From 20CM-2-55-15 sp963738025 (GTDB taxonomy: Bacteria; Acidobacteriota; Terriglobia; 20CM-2-55-15): DNA of 64,000 nucleotides. Below, piece by piece: positions 9,971 through 17,038 of this stretch (position 1 is its first letter; each line of letters begins with the position of its first letter). The DNA lies in NCBI GenBank assembly GCA_963738025.1, contig CAVTWA010000005.1, forward strand, positions 620,001 through 684,000, written 5' to 3'. Below the pieces are notes generated by a model. The model searched no databases, was not told where the DNA came from, and saw nothing but the letters and a program-made list of their open reading frames with translations. A program made the position numbers and the translations under genes.

Positions 9971-11176
9971 ATGAAACGTCGAGAGTTCTTGTATGGAATC
10001 GGAGTCGGGGCTGCCGGAGCGCTGCCGGTTCCGCCGTTGTTCGCGCGAACTGCCCAGGCGCTTGGAGCACAGACCTCCGGCGATGGCCGCATCCTTGTCG
10101 TGCTCGAAATGTCCGGCGGCAACGACGGACTCAACACCGTCGTTCCATACGGCGACGATGCTTACTACAAGCACCGGCCGAAAATCGGCATCCGGCCCGC
10201 ACGCGTCCGCAAGATCGACGACCATTTCGGTTTCAACTCCGGCATGACCGGCTTCGAACGCTTATATAAGGATGGCAAGCTCGCCATCGTTCACGGCTGC
10301 GGATATGCGAACCCATCCTTCTCACACTTCACATCGATGGCCTACTGGCAGACGGCGGCCCCGAACCGTGGCGACGAATTCGGCTGGGTTGGCCGCACCG
10401 CCGATGCCATTGCCCCGCGCGCTCCTGCCAATTTCCTGGTGAACATCGACGCGCGCCAATCGCTGGCAGTGCGCAGCAAGCTGCATACGCCTCTCGTTTT
10501 CGACGATCCGAATAAGTTCACCCGCGAAGGCTTCTACCAGGAACGAGAGGTCTTCGAACAGGTGGCCGATGCAGGCACCGTCGATAACCCGTCGCGCCGA
10601 TTTCTGCTGGATGTCGCCCGCAGCGCCAGGAGCGCCTCGGTCCTCGTCAAAGAAGCCTGGGCGAATTACAAGTCGCCGGTGGACTACGGAATCGCAGGTC
10701 TGGATCTGCCGAAAGTGGCCGCTTTGATCCACGCCGGCTTTCCGAGCCGGTTGTATTACGTCGCCTATCGAAATAACGCTTTCGATACGCATGTGTTCCA
10801 GGGCGATTTACACCAGCGGCTGCTCACCTATACGTCGGATGCCGTTTCCGCGTTCATGACCGATCTCGAACGCCTCGGCCGGGCGGATGATGTCGCGGTG
10901 ATGATGTTTTCGGAATTCGGACGGCGCGTTCCCGAGAATACGAGCCTGGGCACGGACCATGGCGCCGCCAACCTGATGTTTACGGCAGGAAAGAAAATAA
11001 AGGGCGGGCATTACGGCCAGATTCCCAGCCTGACGAAGCTCGACGACGGGGATAACCTCGTCTATACGACAGATTTCCGTCGCGTCTACGCGAGCATGAT
11101 TTCCGGCTGGCTCGGCCACAAAGACACTGCCGCGATCCTGAACGGCAGCTTCGAGACATTCGACATGTTTGGATAA
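9971..11176 (+). CDS. DUF1501 domain-containing protein, Tat-exported
   Basis: 401 residues. The N-terminus MKRREFLYGIGVGAAGALP is a twin-arginine signal, so the folded protein is probably exported. The rest fits DUF1501, a family with an alkaline-phosphatase/sulfatase-like fold: 'ILVVLEMSGGNDGLNTVVPY', 'HGCGYANPSFSHFTSMAYWQ', 'AYRNNAFDTHVFQGDLHQRL', 'VMMFSEFGRRVPENTSLGTDHG' are the standard blocks and include the Asp, His and Glu residues that would bind metal. The substrate is unknown. It pairs with the DUF1800 gene upstream. Its TAA stop is supplied by the first bases of a palindromic repeat. Confidence 0.93.
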   Translation: MKRREFLYGIGVGAAGALPVPPLFARTAQALGAQTSGDGRILVVLEMSGGNDGLNTVVPYGDDAYYKHRPKIGIRPARVRKIDDHFGFNSGMTGFERLYKDGKLAIVHGCGYANPSFSHFTSMAYWQTAAPNRGDEFGWVGRTADAIAPRAPANFLVNIDARQSLAVRSKLHTPLVFDDPNKFTREGFYQEREVFEQVADAGTVDNPSRRFLLDVARSARSASVLVKEAWANYKSPVDYGIAGLDLPKVAALIHAGFPSRLYYVAYRNNAFDTHVFQGDLHQRLLTYTSDAVSAFMTDLERLGRADDVAVMMFSEFGRRVPENTSLGTDHGAANLMFTAGKKIKGGHYGQIPSLTKLDDGDNLVYTTDFRRVYASMISGWLGHKDTAAILNGSFETFDMFG

Positions 11177-11205
11177 GCCACGAATTGAACGAATTTAACG
11201 AATTA
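11172..11205. repeat. Palindromic repeat family A, half copy 2
   Basis: GATAAGCCACGAATT followed by two further AACGAATT units; the right arm is lost. It provides the stop codon of the DUF1501 gene (11174-11176) and the last codons and stop of the opposing metallo-hydrolase gene (11195-11197). It therefore forms the whole junction between two convergent genes. Confidence 0.8.
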
Positions 11206-12961
11206 AGTCGCGATAGGCGGCCTCGATAATCGCGCCCGGCGCGCCATACCGCCCATCGTAATCCTGAGTGGGCCGCGCGGCCTTGATCTGCTCCAGCGTC
11301 ATACCCTTTTTGATCATGTCCTGAATGCGATCGCGAATGATCGTGATCATGTCGCGATACTCGACGACGTCGGCCTCATCCGTGAGCCGCCCATGACCGG
11401 GAATGATCATGGTGCCGCCTTCCTGCCAGTCCTTCGGGATCGCCAGGTCGATGATGTGATTCAACTCCTCGAGGACGCCGCTGAAACTCCCGCCGTGTTC
11501 GGTATCGATGACCGGATAGGACGTCGTCGAATAGACATCTCCCGCCACGATGACATCCGAGCGCCGGAAGTACACCACGCTGTCTCCGTCGGAGTGCGCG
11601 GCCGACGGATGATAAAGCGCGATGCCCTCGCCATTGGCGTAGACGTCCTTCGTATCCTGTGGATACGCATCCGTGGGCCATGCGGCTTGAGGCGCCGGCG
11701 GAGTCTTGCCGGCAGGCGCACTCATCCGATTCAAGACATGCTCGTGCGCGATGACCATCGCGCCGTCACCGGCAGAGCCGCCGACCACAAGGCCTCCGCC
11801 CACCTTGCTTCCCGCCCTGGCGAGAGACTCATTCCCGCCGATATGGTCGGGATCGGCATCTGTATTGATGACGAAGCGTATCGGTTTCTCCGAGAGCTTC
11901 CGGATGGCCGCCAGGACTTTCTCGCTGAACTCTGCCCGGCCCGTGTCCACAACCAGCACGCCGTCCTCGCCGACCTGAATGGCGATGTTGCCGCCGGCGC
12001 CTGCCAGCATGTAGACATTGCCCTGAACGGGAAGCACCTCGATTTCGCCTTCTTTACCTGGGCGTGGAACCGGCGTTGGAGGCACGGCCTTGGCTGGCGC
12101 CTGATATGGGCGGCCGCGCAATTTCAGCATGTACTCGGGATACATCGTCTCCGCTCCGCCGAGAGCGGCTTCCGCCGGCACGCCTCGTTTGGCCGGAAAG
12201 TCTTTCAACGTCTCGTTGGTTCCGGGCAAGTGATGCGGCACGTATCCGCGCTTTTGATTCGGGATCTCGTCGGCGATCTGTGCCGGCCCGCAGGGGCCCC
12301 AGGCATTGGGTTGTCCGTTCAGATTCAGATTCCAATCCTGAGTGCGAATGAATGGTTCACTGAGGTACACGGGATCGCTGACGATGATCTCGTCCAGCAG
12401 ATGATCGCCGTGACGGATAAAATGCTCGCTCATCGTGGCCTGATCGCTCACCGGTACTCCGTTGCGCATGATCCAGCCCATCTTGATGTGAGTGGTTGCG
12501 ACGACCAGCGCGTTGCCTTCCCATTTCCCCGTCGAGAATCCCGACCAGGTATGAGGCGCGTAATCGGACGGATGGGCCCGGCCATCCATCCAGATGGTGC
12601 GCGGGCGCCCGTAAGTTCCGTGAATGGTGTAGGCGATGATCTGACCGGTATCCGGGTCATCCAGCTTTGAAATGCGCATGTTACCGGGCTGGCCGCGCAT
12701 GGCATAGGTGACGACGTGGGGAATGCACTGGCGCTCGTGTGTCGCCAGGACGGACTCGTCCCAACTTTCCGCTTTGAAGCGAGCGGCATCATTGATAGGA
12801 AGGCCTGTATAGTCGCCGATTTCAACGCTTTGGCGGTGGTTGACGTCTTCGTGGGTGAGGTTGCTCCACTCGCCCGAGAGGTCGATTTGCGCGCAAGCCG
12901 GTGCGGCACGAAGGCACAGACACACAAAGGCACAAAGTAGGACGGCTTTGTGTTTTCTCAT
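11195..12961 (-). CDS. Exported metallo-beta-lactamase-fold protein with altered HxHxDH motif
   Basis: 588 residues with a signal peptide (cut near ACAQ, residue 25). Residues 26 to about 300 form a separate domain with 'DLSGEW', 'PGNMRISKLDD' and 'GSFSTGKWEGNALVV'-type strands seen in many acidobacterial exported proteins. From about 310 a metallo-beta-lactamase fold follows. Its first metal motif reads TDADPDH (367-373), so both His of the usual HxHxDH are Asp, while the last Asp-His pair remains. Later ligands look intact: His 456 in AHSDGD, Asp 475 in AGDVY, His 523 in PGHG. Activity and metal use are therefore uncertain. Monocistronic; the C-terminal LIR is encoded in a repeat. Confidence 0.85.
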   Translation of the reverse strand: MRKHKAVLLCAFVCLCLRAAPACAQIDLSGEWSNLTHEDVNHRQSVEIGDYTGLPINDAARFKAESWDESVLATHERQCIPHVVTYAMRGQPGNMRISKLDDPDTGQIIAYTIHGTYGRPRTIWMDGRAHPSDYAPHTWSGFSTGKWEGNALVVATTHIKMGWIMRNGVPVSDQATMSEHFIRHGDHLLDEIIVSDPVYLSEPFIRTQDWNLNLNGQPNAWGPCGPAQIADEIPNQKRGYVPHHLPGTNETLKDFPAKRGVPAEAALGGAETMYPEYMLKLRGRPYQAPAKAVPPTPVPRPGKEGEIEVLPVQGNVYMLAGAGGNIAIQVGEDGVLVVDTGRAEFSEKVLAAIRKLSEKPIRFVINTDADPDHIGGNESLARAGSKVGGGLVVGGSAGDGAMVIAHEHVLNRMSAPAGKTPPAPQAAWPTDAYPQDTKDVYANGEGIALYHPSAAHSDGDSVVYFRRSDVIVAGDVYSTTSYPVIDTEHGGSFSGVLEELNHIIDLAIPKDWQEGGTMIIPGHGRLTDEADVVEYRDMITIIRDRIQDMIKKGMTLEQIKAARPTQDYDGRYGAPGAIIEAAYRDLIR

Positions 12962-13034
12962 AAGACCGGCATGCTACGACAAAAATGGAAGAACGGGAAG
13001 CATCCGGACGTCTAAAGGACAGGTCGCGCGGTAA

Positions 13035-13607
13035 ATGACGAAGCCGATAATTGATGACCGCACACTCGAAGCGTGCCGCCGCGGCGATTCGGACGCCTTT
13101 CGTCTGGTCTTCGAGGCTCATAAGGACCGCGTGTATTCGATCGCGCTGTGCTTCTTCGACGGCAACGAAGCCACGGCCAGAGACGTGACTCAAGAGGTTT
13201 TCTTGAAACTCATGACGGCGATTTCACAATTCGAGAACCGCTCGGAATTTTCCACCTGGCTGCATCGGATCGTCACCAATGCATGTCTGGACCGGAGGCG
13301 GTCGCTCCGGCGTTTTCTGCCCTTTGGCGAGTCGGATCCAGACCAGCTGCCCGATCGGCGATCGTCTCACGAAGAGAAGTACATTCAACGCGAGATCGAG
13401 ACGTCCGTACGCAAGGTTATTGCGGGGATGAAGCCGAAACTGCGCATGGCGATTCTGCTGAAGTACTTCGAGGATCTTTCCTACGACGAAATGGCAACCG
13501 CGATGGGTTGCAGCAAAGGCACGGTTGCGTCACGGCTCAATCGGGCGCACCAGATTCTGGCGCGGAAACTGTCGCATCTTCGGGGCGCCTTGGAGGTGGG
13601 AGAGTAG
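13035..13607 (+). CDS. ECF-type RNA polymerase sigma factor
   Basis: 190 residues. Region 2 spans about 20-95, with 'RDVTQEVFLKLMTAISQFE' (2.2) and 'SEFSTWLHRIVTNACLDRRR' (2.4). Region 4 spans about 130-180, with the helix-turn-helix 'LSYDEMATAMGCSKGTVAS'. Region 3 is absent, as in extracytoplasmic-function sigma factors. It directs RNA polymerase to a small set of stress or envelope promoters. The anti-sigma gene begins one base after its stop, so the two are translated together. Confidence 0.95.
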   Translation: MTKPIIDDRTLEACRRGDSDAFRLVFEAHKDRVYSIALCFFDGNEATARDVTQEVFLKLMTAISQFENRSEFSTWLHRIVTNACLDRRRSLRRFLPFGESDPDQLPDRRSSHEEKYIQREIETSVRKVIAGMKPKLRMAILLKYFEDLSYDEMATAMGCSKGTVASRLNRAHQILARKLSHLRGALEVGE

Positions 13608-13608
13608 G

Positions 13609-14628
13609 ATGTTCGGAAAACACATCATCCGGCAGCTTTCCGCCTATCACCATCGGGAAGTCAGTGCGTCCGAGAAGCTGAAGATCGAGACGCACCTTCA
13701 GACGTGCTCCCGCTGCCGCGCCGCTTACGATGAGATTCGCCTGGGAGCCCTTTTGGCTTCGACTTTAAGAGTCTCGCCCGCTCCCGAACCGGTATGGGAC
13801 CAGCTCTCGACTGCGCAACATGCTCCCCGGCGCCGTCGGTGGATTCCATTGACTGCTGCGCTGGCGGCTTTGGCGGTGGCGGTGTTGTTCATCACCATCC
13901 ATATGGCGGAGCGCCCCTCGTGGCAGGTTACGGGATTGCCCGGCACTTCACAGCTCCACCCTGGAGAGACGCTCCAGACTGGCGCTGCCTCGGAAGCGCA
14001 GATCAAAATTGCCAATATCGGAAATCTTCTGGTCAGTCCGAATTCGACAATACGGCTGCTGGTGACGAAGTCCGATCAACATCGGATCGCGCTGGATCGC
14101 GGACGGATCGAGGCTCAGACCTGGTCGCCGCCACGCTTGTTTATCGTGGACACGCCTACGGCGTCGGCCATCGATCTCGGGTGCAAGTACACGCTGCAGG
14201 TCCAGGACGATGGCAGCAGTCTCCTGCATGTCACGCTGGGCCTGGTTGCCCTCCAGCGTGATGGCCCGGAGACGATTGTCCCGGCCGGAGCCTTCTGCCG
14301 GACGCGCAAGGGCGATGGGCCGGGCACTCCTTACTTCGAAGATGCATCCGCCGAGCTTCAAGCCGCGGTCGAAAAAATCGATTCGCTGAATGATGGCCCG
14401 GAGCGTCTCAAGCAGATCGAGATCGTGATTCGCGAATCCCACATCCGCGACGCCCTGACGCTCTGGCATTTGCTGCCGCGTGTGGACGCGCCATCGCGCG
14501 GGATCATCTATGACCGGCTGGCGCAGTTACTGCCGCCTCCGCCGGAGGTCACGCGAGACGGCATCGTCGCGCTGAATCCCAAGATGCTGGATGCCTGGAG
14601 GAAAGTGGTGTCCCAGTTATGGCAATAG
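13609..14628 (+). CDS. Anti-sigma factor: zinc finger, one membrane helix and FecR-like periplasmic domain
   Basis: 339 residues from the ATG at 13609, preceded by GGAGGTGGGAG inside the sigma gene. A zf-HC2 zinc-binding domain sits at the N-terminus (His 29, Cys 33, Cys 36 in HLQTCSRC) and should hold the sigma factor. A single membrane helix spans about 79-99. The periplasmic part carries a FecR-like domain ('LHPGETLQTGAASEAQIKI' through 'IDLGCKYTLQVQDDGSSLLHV') that probably senses a signal. Fusion of zf-HC2 and FecR on one chain is common in Acidobacteriota and Planctomycetes. The last 45 or so coding bases are duplicated directly downstream. Confidence 0.9.
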   Translation: MFGKHIIRQLSAYHHREVSASEKLKIETHLQTCSRCRAAYDEIRLGALLASTLRVSPAPEPVWDQLSTAQHAPRRRRWIPLTAALAALAVAVLFITIHMAERPSWQVTGLPGTSQLHPGETLQTGAASEAQIKIANIGNLLVSPNSTIRLLVTKSDQHRIALDRGRIEAQTWSPPRLFIVDTPTASAIDLGCKYTLQVQDDGSSLLHVTLGLVALQRDGPETIVPAGAFCRTRKGDGPGTPYFEDASAELQAAVEKIDSLNDGPERLKQIEIVIRESHIRDALTLWHLLPRVDAPSRGIIYDRLAQLLPPPPEVTRDGIVALNPKMLDAWRKVVSQLWQ

Positions 14629-14690
14629 GTGGAATAGATGCTGGATTTTTGGCGGAAGGTGGTTCTCAGTTATGGCAGTAGGTCGAATAA
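14583..14690 (+). repeat. Tandem duplication of the anti-sigma gene 3' end
   Basis: The 54 bases starting GATGCTGGATGCCTGG at 14583 run through the TAG stop and are followed at 14637 by a diverged second copy starting GATGCTGGATTTTTGG. One base is missing in the second copy, so it no longer encodes the same tail. The second copy is untranslated in the present reading frame. Confidence 0.8.
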
Positions 14691-14695
14691 ATGGC

Positions 14696-14818
14696 GAACT
14701 CCCCTCCTGAAACAGGAGGGGTGCCCGAAGGGCGGGGTGGTCAGGCACCCATGATGTTGATTCCAGAGTGACCACCCCGGCGCTCCGCGCCACCCCTCCT
14801 GTATCAGGAGGGGAGTTC
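14696..14818. repeat. Nested hairpin repeat family E, copy with CTCCTGA arms
   Basis: GAACTCCCCTCCTGA at the left is matched by TCAGGAGGGGAGTTC at the right; between them GGGGTGGTCAGGCACC and its partner AGTGACCACCCCGG give an inner stem. It separates the anti-sigma gene from the cytochrome operon and could terminate transcription. Confidence 0.8.
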
Positions 14819-14880
14819 TCGCCGGCAAAACACATTTTTCCGCAGACTGATCAGGCGGGGAATAAGAAAAGGAGAATGAA

Positions 14881-15531
14881 ATGACCAGGACACAATTCGT
14901 GCTCGCAATTGCTCTGCTTCTCACTCTCACATCCCTCGCCTTCGCTGGAGGCTGGGCGATCATCACCTTGAATGAATTTCCGGACTACGCTGTCGCAGGC
15001 AAACCCCTGAACCTGACATTCTCGGTTCGCCAGCACGGAGTGACCTTGCTGCCCGGCCTGCAGCCGAAAGTCCAGGCCACAACCACCAGCGGACTGATGG
15101 CGAAAGCCGGAGTCAAACCAACCGCGAACAGCGGCGAGTACACCACCTCATTGACACTCCCGCAATCCGGCGAATGGACGATCAAGATCTCCAGCGGATT
15201 TAACGACAGCAACGTGACGCTTCCTGCTCTTAAAGTCATCGCAGCCGGCTCCGCAACCCCGGCCCCGTTCTCGCCGCCTACCCGCGGAGTGCGGCTGTTT
15301 GCCAGCAAGGGATGCATCGGTTGCCACCGCCACATTGAAGTCAATCCAGAGCATCAGACGGACGCGAAATTCGACCTGACCGGCAAGCGCTTTCCGCAGG
15401 ACTATCTCAAGAAGTTCCTGGCCGACCCCAGCATCAAGCCCGCGGAAATGCCAAACCTGAAACTGAAAGACGATGAGATCGATGCACTCGCCGCTTTCAT
15501 CAACAAGTTAGCTTCGAAACAAGCCAGATAA
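14881..15531 (+). CDS. Exported c-type cytochrome with N-terminal FixH-like beta domain
   Basis: 216 residues, AAAGGAG seven bases before the ATG, signal peptide to about residue 22. Residues 30-120 form an immunoglobulin-like domain of the FixH/YtkA type ('GKPLNLTFSVRQHG', 'GEWTIKISSGF'). A cytochrome c domain follows, with haem motif CIGCH at 145-149 and a likely distal Met at 190 in AEMPNL. It should carry electrons in the periplasm. The next gene starts 11 bases downstream and is probably in the same operon. Confidence 0.88.
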   Translation: MTRTQFVLAIALLLTLTSLAFAGGWAIITLNEFPDYAVAGKPLNLTFSVRQHGVTLLPGLQPKVQATTTSGLMAKAGVKPTANSGEYTTSLTLPQSGEWTIKISSGFNDSNVTLPALKVIAAGSATPAPFSPPTRGVRLFASKGCIGCHRHIEVNPEHQTDAKFDLTGKRFPQDYLKKFLADPSIKPAEMPNLKLKDDEIDALAAFINKLASKQAR

Positions 15532-15542
15532 GAGGTGCAGCC

Positions 15543-16652
15543 ATGAAAAAAACACTTTTTGTTGTCTGTCCCATTCTGTTGACGTTTCTCATCACGGCCC
15601 TGGCCGGGCCCGCAACGAACGACCGAAGCGACGTGACCGTGCACGAGTGGGGCACGTTCACCTCCGTCGCCGGTGAAGACGGGACCCCGGTTCCATGGGC
15701 CAACTACACCGCTTCCCAGGATCTGCCGTGCTTTGTGTATAACTTCGGCGGATTCAAGTGGTCCGTACCCGGTACCGTCCGAATGGAAACGCCCGTCCTT
15801 TATTTCTACGGAGCCAACGAATCATCCGTGAACGTGAAAGTCGGGTTCCCGAAAGGCACGATCACCGAGTGGTATCCCAAAGAGTCCCAGATCCGAGCGA
15901 ACAATGTGATCGAGTGGAACAACGTCAAGATTTCGCCAAAAGCGACGCCGGAATTCCCGACAGAGCCCGGAGCCAGTCACTACTACGCGGCGCGCCAGAC
16001 GGATGCGGCGCCGTTGGAGCTGGGATCGCAGAAGGAAAAGTTTCTCTTCTACCGTGGAGTCGGAACCTTTCCACTGCCGATATCCGCACAGACGACTCAA
16101 GACGGCAAAATTCTGCTGAAGAATCTCGCGTCGCAGCCGGTGAACGGTCTGATCCTGTTCGACAATCACGCAGGTAAACGCCGATACGGGCTCGTCGGCA
16201 CTCTCAATGGCGAAGCCACCCTGGATCTGGAATCGTTGCAGGACAACTGGGCGGGTTTGCTCATGGATCTCGAGCGCGTCCTGATTTCGCAGGGTCTCTA
16301 TCAGAAAGAGGCGCGGGCCATGATCGAAACGTGGCGCGATTCATGGTTCGAGGATGGAACACGCCTGCTCTACATCGTTCCCAGCCAGGCGGTGGACAGC
16401 ATCCTGCCACTCGATATCCAGCCGGTGCCGGCCGCCATCTCGCGCGTCTTCGTCGGCCGGATGGAGCTCATCACGCCGGCAACTCAACAGGCGGTGCAGC
16501 AGGCCCTGGCAAGCAACGATCGGCAGGGTCTCGAAAAATACGGCCGCTTCCTCAGCGCGATCGGCAAGCGCCTCGGCGTGGGAAGTAAGCTGATCGACTC
16601 GGTGTATGGGGCGGACGCATACGTCGCCAACCCCCCGAATTGCGCACGTTAG
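15543..16652 (+). CDS. Exported conserved protein of unknown function (VHEWGTFTSV type)
   Basis: 369 residues with a signal peptide (to about ALAGPA). The opening of the mature protein, 'VTVHEWGTFTSVAGEDG', and the later 'RMETPVLYFYG', 'VGFPKGTITEWYP' and 'LFYRGVGTFPLP' blocks mark a family I recall from Acidobacteriota and Planctomycetes that has no assigned function. The pattern is mostly beta strand. AGGTG lies before the ATG, and the gene follows the cytochrome gene by 11 bases, so a link to periplasmic redox chemistry is possible but not shown. Confidence 0.75.
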   Translation: MKKTLFVVCPILLTFLITALAGPATNDRSDVTVHEWGTFTSVAGEDGTPVPWANYTASQDLPCFVYNFGGFKWSVPGTVRMETPVLYFYGANESSVNVKVGFPKGTITEWYPKESQIRANNVIEWNNVKISPKATPEFPTEPGASHYYAARQTDAAPLELGSQKEKFLFYRGVGTFPLPISAQTTQDGKILLKNLASQPVNGLILFDNHAGKRRYGLVGTLNGEATLDLESLQDNWAGLLMDLERVLISQGLYQKEARAMIETWRDSWFEDGTRLLYIVPSQAVDSILPLDIQPVPAAISRVFVGRMELITPATQQAVQQALASNDRQGLEKYGRFLSAIGKRLGVGSKLIDSVYGADAYVANPPNCAR

Positions 16653-17018
16653 GAAAGGGAAAGGAGCACAAGAGGAGTTTTTTCAACCAGTGTTTGGACG
16701 AAATCGACGAAATCCCTTTTAGTTTGTCTGAGTTGATTTTCGCCAGGACATTGAAATGGGGGAAGTCCCCGCCTAAGTTAGGCGGGGATCCTTCGCGCAG
16801 CGAAGGCGGGGCGGTCTGTTCAAAGCTCGCGCGCAGCGCGCGAGCTTCGAACAGACCGCCCCAGCCTCGCTTCGCGAGGGCATCCCCGCCTGACTCAGGC
16901 GGGGATTTCAATCCCTCACATTACCGCAAAACATCCGACTGCGTTGCAACCTCAGGTTTCTTCTGCTGATCGATTGCGGCGTAGCCGCGCTAAGCCTCTC
17001 GTGCTCCTTCCCCTTCCT
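16651..17018. repeat. Inverted repeat pair enclosing a family E hairpin element
   Basis: AGGAAAGGGAAAGGAGCACA at 16651 is matched in reverse complement near 16995-17018, with one indel and few mismatches. Between them, 16764-16905 is a nested family E hairpin: TCCCCGCCTAAGTTAGGCGG, GGGGCGGTCTGTTC and their partners. No gene is visible in these 387 bases. The block separates two convergent genes. Confidence 0.75.
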
Positions 17019-17038
17019 CCTGTGCAAAGACGGGATTG

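Noticed and set aside
11393..12670. 425-codon plus-strand frame over the metallo-hydrolase gene
   Set aside because: Antisense shadow of a GC-rich gene with clear domains on the minus strand.
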